Origin: JAYWAM01 sp043782425
GTDB taxonomy: Bacteria; Pseudomonadota; Gammaproteobacteria; Burkholderiales; Usitatibacteraceae
NCBI GenBank assembly: GCA_043782425.1
Contig: JAYWAM010000215.1
Coordinates: 1 to 13,688 of the forward strand
Length of the DNA stretch: 13,688 nucleotides
Reading direction: 5' to 3'
Made by a program: the position numbers and the translations under genes. Numbering within the stretch: the first letter of the stretch is position 1; the number at the start of each line of letters is the position of its first letter. The notes beneath the pieces are model-generated. The model saw only the letters and a program-made list of their open reading frames with translations. It made no database searches and was not told the DNA's origin. Below, piece by piece: positions 1 through 7,297 of the stretch.

Positions 1-3000
1 GTTGTAGATGTACTGGAAATTGTTGCCAAGAGGGCCGAAGTTGTCGTAAGTATAGGTCGTGGTTCCGCCACCTACAGGCTCTACGACACTGATAAGGCGC
101 TTGGCAGCATCGTAAGTGCGCGTGGTGGTGAAGCCCTTTTCGTCGGCGCTTGCGACTACATAAGGTGTGTATGTGTTGCTGAGTCTAGTGCCGTCTGGCT
201 TGGTAACCCAGATGGGGCGGTCTACGGCGTCGTAGAGCGTAGTGGTTTGGGGCTGGGTGACATTTAGAGCGCTGAAGCTGGAGGACGCCGTCAGGTAGGG
301 GACGTTAACTGACAATACCAAGCCGTGATCGTTGTACCACGTGTCCTGCGTAATCCATTGCCCTGCTGCTTCGGCCTCACTCTTTGTTTGAACTGTCCGG
401 CCAAAGCCATCAACGTAAGTGGCTTTGTCGAGGGTGCCGACGGCGCCTGCAATTTCGCGTTTGGATTCGAATGTCCAACTGGGGACTGCGCCGGTGAGGC
501 CGTAGCTCCATACAGTGGTGGGAAAGGCTGCGGTGTCTGGCGGAATCACGCTGGCCTTGGGGCGACCCAAGGCATCCCAATAGGAATCGCTGCGCACGCC
601 GTTGACGTCGGTGACTGTGGCGAGTTGGCCAGGGGTGGCATAGGCGCCGACCACGCTCGTAGCCGCCAGGGCGGTGTTATTAATTCCCCAGTAGGTCTTG
701 CTTGTCACCTGGCACAGTGCATTGGTTTCAGTGATGGGAAAGGTCTGGTAGTCGGTGTCAAACGCAACCCTGTTGGTGTAGCCGGTAGTGGCGCAGGTAT
801 TGAGCTTGGCGTCTATAGTGCCGATGCGATTGCCGAAGGCGTCGTAGGCGTATTGGGTGACAGGATTGACGCCGCCCGAGAGCCAGTGGGTCTCGCGCGT
901 GAGGTCGCCTTTGGTGGGCGCGACGCCATTGGCCAAGCCGTCATAGTCGAACCAGGTCTCGCTGATTTTGGTACCCGTAGCGCTGGTGATGCGCGTGTCG
1001 CTGCGGCTGGGGCGGCTGACAATATAGGCGGCGGTGTTATAAATAAAGTCCGTAGTCGTCACACGTGGCACGATGTCGGTGCCTGAGGTTGTGACCTGAC
1101 GCGCGTTGCCGTAGGCGTCGTAGTTCAGGTAGTCGGTGCGGGCGGTCTTGAAGGTGCTCTGGCCGTCGTAGGTGTCCTCCACCTGGGCCAGTAAATCCAC
1201 TCGCGAAACCCCTGCAATCGGTGTGCTGGTGGTATAGGTGTTAGTCGTTCTCGCGAAGATTGCGGAATTGTAATAGGAGAGTTTCTCGATTTTGTCAGGC
1301 CGCCCCTTCCTGGCATCATCTTGGTAAAAGTAAGTAGTAGTCAGGAACCCGGCTAAGTTATTCGCGGCCGCGGATCGATAGCCGCGGAACTCGTTCTGTG
1401 GCCAGCCGGCAAAATTACCTCCTGCGTAGGAATAATTTGTGACAGAGGATTCAGCGCCCGCCAACCCATCATATTGGCTTACCTTGTTTGTCACCCAGCG
1501 GATGGTATTGCCGGACCGTAGTCTTTGGTAGTTGAAGCCTAGTATTCCGCCCATGGAATTGCGGGCAGACACCAAATTTTTGTGATTGGTGCTCATGTTT
1601 AGGGAATAACTGACGAAGTTTCCTGGATTGCCCTGGACAATGTCTGGGAAGCCATCACCGCTCATGTCCGCCATGTCCATGTAGTTTTCACGTTTAAGAT
1701 CGACACTAGGGGGACCACCTAAACTTACTGGGGCGCCAAAAGTCTGATCGGCCTGTAGAGGAAAGTAGCGATAGTAGCCAACTGCCCCATCGAGCAGGTC
1801 AGGTAGCCCATCGCCGTTCATGTCAACTAGCCGGTGGGGTTCCTGCAATCCTGGGTTTGGGATAATACCTACGGTGGGATATGACAAGGGAAGGCCTCCT
1901 CCGCTGGGGCCAGTCAATGTCACGCGTGCACCGAAGCTCCACGTTGCGGCCTGAAAGCCTTGGTTCGGGTAGTAGTGGACCACCACGGAGTTATCCCTCT
2001 GTCTCGCAATCCACACAAGGTCAAGTAAGCCATCCCCATTCATATCGACCATACTTAAGGTATCTGGAGACGAGATTTCGCCGTAAATTATCGGCGTGGG
2101 GAAGATACAAGGGTTGCAATAGTAAAGGCCGTCTGGGAACGTGTAGGGTACCGTGAGTGTAGGAGAAGTAAAAGCAGAAGGGGAAAATTGAAGGGCGCCA
2201 TTAATTACGCCCATATTTTTGAATCCACGCACAACCCAAGCCGAAATGGGGTCGTAATATGCCGGAGAATTTGACCAGGTTGCAGTATCCACCTTCACGA
2301 ACTGAACGATGTCCACCAGCCCATCACCATCCATATCGACGAGGCGTATAGATGGATCGTTGAGTTGGATATCGGAGGGCAGCGCTACAATTGCAGCACG
2401 GTCGGCGAAACAGGTGGTGCCCCCGCCGCATGGGCCGTACGAAGTGTTGTTCCGCCACCAATACCACTGACCCGCGCCAGGGCTGTAGAGAATGTCAGGG
2501 AAGCCGTCCCCATCTAGATCCACTACTTCAGTATCGCGAACCGGGGTAATGATTTCTCCTGACTTATAAAGCTTTGGCACCATCCCCCCACCACCGTTGC
2601 CACCTTCTGCCCCCACCTGCCCTTCGCTGTTAGCCCCTGCGTTGTAGAGGCCGAGATAGGAGAATAGCCTTTTAAAGAAGTTATTTCTCTTGTAGACGTC
2701 CGTGACTGTAATGGCACATAGTGACGGAAGTGCAGTCGGTGGATTAGCGATATTTTTCCGCGGTCCAAAATTGTTTGCGCCAAGGTTAGGATAGTAGTAC
2801 CAGTTCCCGGCTTGTCCCACCAGGGTGTCCGGAAGGCCATCATCGTTCATGTCTATCTGGTAGGTACAGTTACTTGGAGTCGAGGGGTTCACGATGGGTC
2901 CACCAAGTCCCTCCGCCGGGCTGGCGGTCATAGAAATCTGCGCAAGAGCGAGATTAGAGCCGTTGGCGTCAACGTTGTAAGTGAAGGTGTGGGTCCGCAG

Positions 3001-3933
3001 GATAGTGGCCGTATCAGCGCCGATTTCAGTGATTGCGGTAAGCTGAAAACTATTTTTGTATTGTCGAGATACGGGTGCGCTATAACTAAATTGCGGTTCG
3101 TAGTACCGGATGAGTTGTCCGCCCATCTTCACACTGATAGATGGGTACAGTCGTTGGTCGCTTACGATCTTCGCACCGGTGCGATAGCTGACCACGACGG
3201 GGGAACCGCTCGAGATGGGGAAATACACTACTCGGCAGGCGGCGAGGTTGGTCGGGGTGCAGGCGAGCCCCGAGCCTTGCGTATAAACAATCATCTGAGG
3301 ATACATGCCGCCGCCCACCAGATCCTTGTGGTAGGAAGCCGTCCAGAACATGCCGTGGACGTCGAGCACCTTGTCGAGCTTCCAACTGAAAACCTGGGCG
3401 GCGTTACCCGGATTATTCTGCTGTGAGGCGGCGGTCTGGCCGAAGTAGTATTTGGTTCCATCCTTATCTGTCACCACCCAATAGCTCGAGGCGCTGACAA
3501 ACTCGATGCGCAGAAAGCTTTCGATCTGGGTGCGGTAGTAGTTGCCGGCGATTCCCGCAGGATCGGTCCCGGAATAGATAAGCTTCCCGCCGCCGGGGAG
3601 GTCGAGGCGATAGGTGTCGGCGGCAGTCCAGGTAAGCGCTGGGCTGTAGTTGGGACCGAGGCGCTCAATCGATCCCAAGCCCTGGAGGCTCCAGCCTTCT
3701 CCGAGCCAACCACCTCCGCCACCGCTGCTGTAGTTCAGCGCCAGATTTGGTCCCATACCATTGGTGCCGGGCGGGGTGGCGATGGGAACGGTGTAGGTGG
3801 CATCGCCAGTGAATAGATTGACATTGTTACTCTGCGCGCTCGCGATGAGGGGTGCAAGAAGCAGGGCGATGAGTGTCGTAGTTGTCGCAAAAAAACGCAC
3901 GATTCGGCATGTTGGCTGGATTGTAGCTTGCAT
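1..3933 (-). CDS. Secreted SpvB / FG-GAP / RHS-repeat protein (Tc-toxin B-like), C-terminus outside window
   Basis: I translated this frame by hand from the ATG at 3933 to base 1: 1311 codons with no stop, so the gene continues beyond the window. An AGAGGAG Shine-Dalgarno (3941-3947) lies 7 nt upstream; a second ATG at 3938 is out of frame and too close to it. Residues 1-34 form a Sec signal peptide (basic start, hydrophobic FATTTTLIALLLAPLIASA, then QS). Residues ~35-340 resemble the SpvB/TcaC N-terminal domain (GLGSIERLG, YYFGQT). Six D-x-[DN]-x-DG Ca-binding loops of FG-GAP/VCBS type start near residues 361, 472, 533, 630, 704 and 756 (for example DLDGDGFPDI). Residues ~770-920 look like a TcdB-middle segment (MGGILGFNYQRLRSG), and RHS/YD repeats follow (YDAYGNARQV, YDAFGNRIGT, YTYDNFG). 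RHS shells of this type usually end in a variable toxin tip, which cannot be seen here. Cysteine pairs such as PCGGGTTC and YCNPC would suit an exported protein. GC falls in the FG-GAP part. Confidence 0.9.
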   Translation of the reverse strand, partial: MQATIQPTCRIVRFFATTTTLIALLLAPLIASAQSNNVNLFTGDATYTVPIATPPGTNGMGPNLALNYSSGGGGGWLGEGWSLQGLGSIERLGPNYSPALTWTAADTYRLDLPGGGKLIYSGTDPAGIAGNYYRTQIESFLRIEFVSASSYWVVTDKDGTKYYFGQTAASQQNNPGNAAQVFSWKLDKVLDVHGMFWTASYHKDLVGGGMYPQMIVYTQGSGLACTPTNLAACRVVYFPISSGSPVVVSYRTGAKIVSDQRLYPSISVKMGGQLIRYYEPQFSYSAPVSRQYKNSFQLTAITEIGADTATILRTHTFTYNVDANGSNLALAQISMTASPAEGLGGPIVNPSTPSNCTYQIDMNDDGLPDTLVGQAGNWYYYPNLGANNFGPRKNIANPPTALPSLCAITVTDVYKRNNFFKRLFSYLGLYNAGANSEGQVGAEGGNGGGGMVPKLYKSGEIITPVRDTEVVDLDGDGFPDILYSPGAGQWYWWRNNTSYGPCGGGTTCFADRAAIVALPSDIQLNDPSIRLVDMDGDGLVDIVQFVKVDTATWSNSPAYYDPISAWVVRGFKNMGVINGALQFSPSAFTSPTLTVPYTFPDGLYYCNPCIFPTPIIYGEISSPDTLSMVDMNGDGLLDLVWIARQRDNSVVVHYYPNQGFQAATWSFGARVTLTGPSGGGLPLSYPTVGIIPNPGLQEPHRLVDMNGDGLPDLLDGAVGYYRYFPLQADQTFGAPVSLGGPPSVDLKRENYMDMADMSGDGFPDIVQGNPGNFVSYSLNMSTNHKNLVSARNSMGGILGFNYQRLRSGNTIRWVTNKVSQYDGLAGAESSVTNYSYAGGNFAGWPQNEFRGYRSAAANNLAGFLTTTYFYQDDARKGRPDKIEKLSYYNSAIFARTTNTYTTSTPIAGVSRVDLLAQVEDTYDGQSTFKTARTDYLNYDAYGNARQVTTSGTDIVPRVTTTDFIYNTAAYIVSRPSRSDTRITSATGTKISETWFDYDGLANGVAPTKGDLTRETHWLSGGVNPVTQYAYDAFGNRIGTIDAKLNTCATTGYTNRVAFDTDYQTFPITETNALCQVTSKTYWGINNTALAATSVVGAYATPGQLATVTDVNGVRSDSYWDALGRPKASVIPPDTAAFPTTVWSYGLTGAVPSWTFESKREIAGAVGTLDKATYVDGFGRTVQTKSEAEAAGQWITQDTWYNDHGLVLSVNVPYLTASSSFSALNVTQPQTTTLYDAVDRPIWVTKPDGTRLSNTYTPYVVASADEKGFTTTRTYDAAKRLISVVEPVGGGTTTYTYDNFGPLGNNFQYIYN

Positions 3934-4014
3934 GGCATTGCTCCTCTTCAATCTCACAATTGGCGCCTATTGGCTGGCGCAGTTTTTTGCTGCATGTTGC
4001 CCTGTTGGAAAAAA

Positions 4015-4075
4015 TGGATTCCCGTTTCCACGGGAATGACAGCATTCCTGGATTCCCATTGCCACGGGAATGACA
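4015..4075. repeat. Tandem pair of short palindromic repeats upstream of the RHS-type gene
   Basis: Two near-identical 27-mers in direct orientation occupy 4015-4041 and 4049-4075, separated by 7 bases. Each reads TGGATTCCC, a short variable centre, then GGGAATGACA, so each forms a small imperfect hairpin. They differ at only two positions. This is the core unit of the palindromic repeats scattered through 4000-5960. Confidence 0.85.
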
Positions 4076-4401
4076 ATATTTTATTACCCCATCCTGCCTT
4101 CCCGCGAGGGGAAGGAGTTCTGCTTCGCCCTTACGTGAGCAGACTTTATGCCAACCGAAAGCTCAGACACAATATATTGATTTTCATGTGAGTTTTTTTA
4201 GTTGCCGCGCAACCACATTTTTCTGGGATGGTTTTTCATCCAATTTTTCTTGAGATTTTCTGGAAAGCCAGCTTGCTGCATTGGCTGCGGTTACTACAAT
4301 CTTGTGCTTTTTTTGTACGGGCAAGCGTCTTGGGTGGGTGCGATTCAAAGTGATGTGGTGTAATCCAATTTCGATAGAAGCATGAATAAATTCGTCTGGT
4401 T

Positions 4402-4430
4402 TGTCATTCCCGCGAAAGAGGGAATCCATG
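4402..4430. repeat. Palindromic repeat, inverted relative to the 4015-4075 pair
   Basis: TGTCATTCCCGCGAAAGAGG followed by GAATCCATG is the reverse-complement orientation of the 4015-4075 units, with CGCGAAAG at its centre. The stretch just before it (4338-4358, GCGATTCAAAGTGATGTG) resembles the outer end of the 5576-5670 repeat arm. It may therefore be a diverged copy of the same composite element. Confidence 0.75.
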
Positions 4431-4446
4431 TTCTGCTAGCAAAAAA

Positions 4447-4502
4447 ATGGTTCCCCGCTGCAGCCTGCCCTCGAATGCTTTAATCGGGGGCGGGGATGAC
4501 AG
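4447..4502. repeat. ~55 bp composite palindromic repeat, copy 1
   Basis: It starts ATGGTTCCCCGCTGCAGCCT, continues through a centre containing CGAATGCTTTAATCGG, and ends in GGGGATGACA. The ends form an imperfect inverted repeat. A close direct copy sits at 5898-5950 and an inverted copy within 5632-5684. It overlaps the left arm of the inverted repeat flanking the ATPase pseudogene. Confidence 0.75.
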
Positions 4503-4554
4503 TTGTTTGGAGGTTCTTGAACCCGTTTCACATCAGTTTGAATCGCGCCCCGTC
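4461..4554 (+). repeat. Left arm of ~95 bp inverted repeat flanking the ATPase pseudogene
   Basis: The reverse complement of this 94-base stretch aligns with 5576-5670 with about 12 differences and one single-base gap by hand count (~87% identity). The longest shared block is GCGCGATTCAAACTGATGTG plus the next five bases. A second shared block, TCCCCGCCCCCGATTA, lies in the palindromic part. The arm ends 8 bases before the pseudogene stop codon. Confidence 0.8.
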
Positions 4555-4562
4555 TGTGTAGC

Positions 4563-5465
4563 TTACCCTTGCACCCAATGCGCGACGGGTTGGGTGAGAA
4601 ACTCTTTCACTGTTATGCCGCCGCTGCCGACGAGCAGTTTTCGTTGCGGTTTGAACGCGCTGCTGAAGGCGCTTAGCCCCGGCAGCACTGTTTGTGTGCG
4701 ACCGCTTTTGACTTCGATGGCGGTGAGGCTGCGGCGCGAGCGCACCACGAAATCCACTTCGCGGTTGCGCTCGCGCCAGTAGAAGAGTTCGCACACACCT
4801 GCAGCGGCGGCGTTGGCGAGATGGGCGCCGACGGCGGATTCAACCAGGCGGCCCCAAAACTCGGGGTCTGCGCGCGCCTCGGCAAAGGTGTAGCCCGCTT
4901 GTGCCGTCAGCAGCGCCGTGTTGAGCACTTGCAGCTTGGGGCTGGAGCCGCGGCTGCGCACCGCTTCACCGGCGAACTTGGGCAGGCCGGTGAGCATGCC
5001 CGCCGCGTCGAGTAAATCGAGATAGTGCGCTAGCGTGGTAGCGTTGCCGGCATCTTGCAACTGACCGAGCATTTTAGTGTAGGAGAGGATATGCCCCGAG
5101 TAGCGGCAACCCAGGTCGAACAGGCGGCGCAATAGCGCCGGCTTGTCTACGCGCGTGAGCAGCAACACATCGCGCGCGAGAGTGGTTTCGATCAAAGCAT
5201 CGCGGATGTAGCGCGACCAGCGCTCATGGTCATCGATGAGCGGCGCGGCGCCGGGATAGCCGCCGTAGAAAATGCTTTTTTCCACCGGCCAGCGGAAGGC
5301 CGCGTGCATTTCTGCCGCTGACCAGTGCGGCAGGTACAAAACTTCAAAGCGCCCGGCCAGACTCTCGGATAAGCCGCGCTGGATCAGCAGCGGCGCCGAC
5401 CCCAGCAGCACCACCTTGATTTTGCGCCGCTTGCGCGTGTCTTCATCCCACAGACCATTTACAAT
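4563..5465 (-). pseudogene. N-terminally truncated AAA/DUF4143 ATPase (COG1373 type)
   Basis: The C-terminal ~300 residues of an AAA_14/DUF4143 protein are present; family members are usually about 385 residues or longer. Counting from the first usable start (GTG at 5414, 283 aa), residues 3-40 match the end of the AAA domain (LGSAPLLIQRGLSESLAGRF). DUF4143 follows (GGYPGAAPLIDDHERW, RDVLLLTRVDKPALLRRLF, YLDLLDAAGM). The end has a PD-(D/E)XK-like signature (E193, REVDFVV with D221, IEVKSG with E234 and K236). Family-like sequence extends upstream of the GTG (LWDEDTRKRRKIK) until a TAA at 5466-5468. The Walker A and B parts are therefore missing, and no ribosome-binding site is seen at 5414. 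The remnant cannot be a working ATPase, although a short product cannot be excluded. Inverted repeats bracket it. Confidence 0.85.
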
Positions 5466-5466
5466 T

Positions 5467-5484
5467 TACTCAAGGTATTGAGTA
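5467..5484. promoter_or_regulatory. Operator-like palindrome TACTCAA-GGTA-TTGAGTA
   Basis: A perfect 7-bp inverted repeat (TACTCAAGGTATTGAGTA) is followed by TTTT and a further half-site TACTCAG at 5489-5495. It lies directly outside the truncation point of the ATPase pseudogene. It could be the original operator or promoter of that gene left behind after a deletion, or a junction structure. Its function is unknown. Confidence 0.4.
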
Positions 5485-5575
5485 TTTTTACTCAGTCTCG
5501 CGTGGAAAGCAATGGGGCTTTGCGGCGCCGCGCGTCCATGCCCTTTTTTTTCAACCTGGCGTCTTGTGCTGAGAC

Positions 5576-5670
5576 GACGGAGCGCGATTCAAACTGATGT
5601 GAAACGAATTCAAGAAGCTTTCAAACAAGTGTCGTCCCCGCCCCCGATTAGGGCATTCGAGGGTAGGCTC
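5576..5670 (-). repeat. Right arm of ~95 bp inverted repeat flanking the ATPase pseudogene
   Basis: This is the inverted partner of 4461-4554; the arms are about 1020 bases apart. Similarity fades on both sides, although the palindromic tail continues weakly to about 5684 (CCGGCTGGGACA against CAGCGGGGAAC). Confidence 0.8.
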
Positions 5671-5684
5671 CGGCTGGGACACAG
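5632..5684. repeat. ~55 bp composite palindromic repeat, inverted copy
   Basis: GTCCCCGCCCCCGATTAGGG followed by CATTCGAGGGTAGGCT is the reverse complement of the 4447-4502 unit with a few changes. It forms the inner part of the right inverted-repeat arm. Confidence 0.7.
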
Positions 5685-5777
5685 CCCCATCAACATCACA
5701 TTGAGGTAGCTCGCTGCGTACGCAAAATTTGCGTCAAGAGCTTGGGGATTTGGTTGATCGGATAGTGGATGGACTGG

Positions 5778-5797
5778 GTCCCAGCCTGCGCTGGGAC
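5778..5797. repeat. Short hairpin GTCCCAGC-CTGC-GCTGGGAC
   Basis: A perfect 8-bp inverted repeat with a 4-base loop. It is flanked by TGGG and GAC, which are variant ends of the local palindromic repeat family. Confidence 0.75.
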
Positions 5798-5851
5798 GAC
5801 GGCATCTCTTATTTCTTGTCACGACTTTCATATTCAGGAAACCTCTGAAAA

Positions 5852-5881
5852 AGTGTCGTCCCCGCGAAAGCGGGGATCCAT
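5852..5881 (-). terminator. GC-rich hairpin repeat, possible terminator of the minus-strand operon
   Basis: CCCCGC (5860-5865), loop GAAA, GCGGGG (5870-5875) form a perfect 6-bp stem within a repeat-family unit. Read on the minus strand the hairpin is followed by ACGACACTTTTTC, a delayed T-run. It sits about 90 bases downstream of the response regulator stop. A terminator role is an inference; the repeat identity is clear. Confidence 0.4.
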
Positions 5882-5897
5882 TTGCCCTTGTAAAACA

Positions 5898-5950
5898 TGG
5901 ATTCCCGCTGAAGCCTGCCCTCAAGTGCTTTAATCGCGGTCGGGAATGGC
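5898..5950. repeat. ~55 bp composite palindromic repeat, copy 3, just downstream of the response regulator
   Basis: ATGGATTCCCGCTGAAGCCT, centre CAAGTGCTTTAATCGCGG, end TCGGGAATGGC. It is a direct copy of 4447-4502. Its ends pair, and on the minus strand it follows the response regulator stop by 12 bases and runs into CCATGTTTTAC, so it could also help end or stabilise the transcript. Confidence 0.75.
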
Positions 5951-5962
5951 AATAAGCGTGCC

Positions 5963-7297
5963 TTATTTTCTGTAAGCCTCGGCGACTAGATTATGTTTGC
6001 GCAATTTGTCGTAAAGCGTTTTCTTGGGAATATCCAACGCAGCCGACACAGCGGCGACATTGCCATCATTGCGGCGCAAGGCTTCTTCGATGAGGGTGCG
6101 CTCGAAAATATCGACGCGCGACGGCAGCGAATCCTGTCCTGCAACTGCCGGCAGCGTATGCGTGAGGCTATCGGCTATTCCCAACACGAAACGATCAACC
6201 GCGTTGCGCAGTTCGCGCACGTTGCCGGGCCAGTCGTTGCTGGTCCAATTACCCATCTGAGCGGCGCTGACCTCGGGGGGCGGCTTGAGATAGCGGCGCC
6301 CGGCCTCTTCGATGAAATGCGCGACGAGATGCGGAATGTCTTCGCGCCGCGCGCGTAGCGGTTGCAGATCGATGGTGACGACGTTCAAGCGGTAAAGCAG
6401 ATCGCTACGAAATTTTCCCTGGTCGCACAGGATGCGCAAGTCGGATTTGCTGGCGGCGACGACGCGGCAATCGACGGGAATGAGTTCATTGCTACCTAAC
6501 CTTTCCAGCCTGCGCTCCTGCAATACGCGCAGCAGCTTGACTTGCAGGTTGAGCGGCATGGTTTCGATTTCATCGAGAAATAGCGTGCCGCCATTGGCGT
6601 GCTCGATTTTGCCGATGCGGCGCTTGGCCGCGCCGGTGAATGCGCCGGGCTCGTAGCCGAAAATTTCACTTTCAAAAACCGTTTCCGGCAGCGCGCCGCA
6701 GTTGACGGCGACGAATTCGCCGCGCCGCTCGCTAGTGAAATGCAGCGCGCGCGCCACGACTTCTTTTCCGGTTCCGGTTTCGCCGTTGATGAGAATGTCC
6801 ACGTTGGTCGGCGCGAGCGCTTTGACCATGTCGCGGATGCGCTGCGTGGCGGCGGAATCGCCCACGAGCAGCGCGCCCTCCTGACGCATGAGCTGCTTGC
6901 GCAGTTCGCGGTTGTCCAGAACCAGTTGGCGCTTGTCAAGCGCGCGGCGCGTCACCTCGACCAATTGATCGGAGGGAAACGGCTTTTCGATAAAGTCGTA
7001 AGCGCCTTTGCGCATCGCCTCAACCGCCATGCTGACATCGCCATGCCCGGTGATGAGTATCACCGGCAGTTCTGAATCAAGCGCGACAATTTCCATTAAT
7101 GTTGTCATGCCGTCTTTGCCCGGCAACTTCACATCGCTGATGACCACACCGGGAAAATTGGCGCGCAAGCTAGCCAGCGCCTGTTCAGCATCGCCAAACG
7201 CCTTGACGTTGAAGCCCGCCAGACGTAATGCCTGCTCCGCACCTTTGCGCACGGCAGGGTCGTCTTCTATCACCACCACGGTCAGGGAATCAAGCAT
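5963..7297 (-). CDS. dctD: DctD-like sigma-54-dependent response regulator (NtrC family)
   Basis: A 444-residue activator of full family length. The receiver domain (~5-118) has the acidic pair D12/D13, phospho-acceptor D55 in VVISDVKLPG, T83 and K105 (FIEKPF). The AAA+ domain (~142-370) has Walker A GETGTGKE (172-179), the sigma-54 contact motif GAFTGA (218-223), Walker B GGTLFLDE (236-243) and FRSDLLYRL. A Fis-type helix-turn-helix ends the protein (~405-437, GNVAAVSAALDIPKKTLYDKL). It is expected to be phosphorylated by the adjacent kinase and to drive open-complex formation by sigma-54 polymerase. Its ATG overlaps the kinase stop by 8 bases and has a GGGAG ribosome site 7 nt upstream (7305-7309). 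DctD is the closest named family, but the linked transporter is TAXI-TRAP, so the symbol names the family and not a proven C4-dicarboxylate role. Confidence 0.92.
   Translation of the reverse strand: MLDSLTVVVIEDDPAVRKGAEQALRLAGFNVKAFGDAEQALASLRANFPGVVISDVKLPGKDGMTTLMEIVALDSELPVILITGHGDVSMAVEAMRKGAYDFIEKPFPSDQLVEVTRRALDKRQLVLDNRELRKQLMRQEGALLVGDSAATQRIRDMVKALAPTNVDILINGETGTGKEVVARALHFTSERRGEFVAVNCGALPETVFESEIFGYEPGAFTGAAKRRIGKIEHANGGTLFLDEIETMPLNLQVKLLRVLQERRLERLGSNELIPVDCRVVAASKSDLRILCDQGKFRSDLLYRLNVVTIDLQPLRARREDIPHLVAHFIEEAGRRYLKPPPEVSAAQMGNWTSNDWPGNVRELRNAVDRFVLGIADSLTHTLPAVAGQDSLPSRVDIFERTLIEEALRRNDGNVAAVSAALDIPKKTLYDKLRKHNLVAEAYRK

Larger units (their letters stand above)
3934..4562. 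other. Repeat-rich intergenic region with no convincing gene
   Basis: This 629-base gap lies between the RHS-type gene and the ATPase pseudogene. It holds short palindromic repeats (listed separately) and a hairpin CCTTCCC/GGGAAGG at 4097-4115. Bases 4180-4400 are visibly AT-richer than the flanking genes. An 81-codon minus-strand frame (4184-4429) begins inside a palindromic repeat with MDSLFRGNDK, a typical translation of such repeats. The rest matches no family I know, so I do not call it a gene. No clear -35/-10 promoter for the RHS-type gene was found. Confidence 0.5.
5466..5962. other. Intergenic region of nested palindromic repeats, no gene
   Basis: This 497-base gap lies between the broken ATPase end and the response regulator stop. 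It holds an ACTCA/TGAGT palindrome (5467-5484), the right inverted-repeat arm (5576-5670), an ~55 bp composite repeat in each orientation, and hairpins at 5778-5797 and 5860-5875. Short frames here fall within the repeats and match no family I know. No remnant of the missing ATPase N-terminus was recognised in 5485-5575. Confidence 0.6.

Noticed and set aside
325..1086. Plus-strand open frame of 253 codons
   Set aside because: It lies entirely antisense to the RHS-type gene, whose minus-strand translation has clear repeat motifs. The plus-strand product has no recognisable family.
4015..4075. CRISPR-like array
   Set aside because: There are only two units spaced by 7 bases, they are palindromic throughout, and no cas genes are present. 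They fit a dispersed palindromic repeat.
4184..4429. 81-codon minus-strand frame
   Set aside because: It begins inside a palindromic repeat (MDSLFRGNDK is a typical repeat translation), has no ribosome site and matches no family I know. A decayed gene fragment remains possible.
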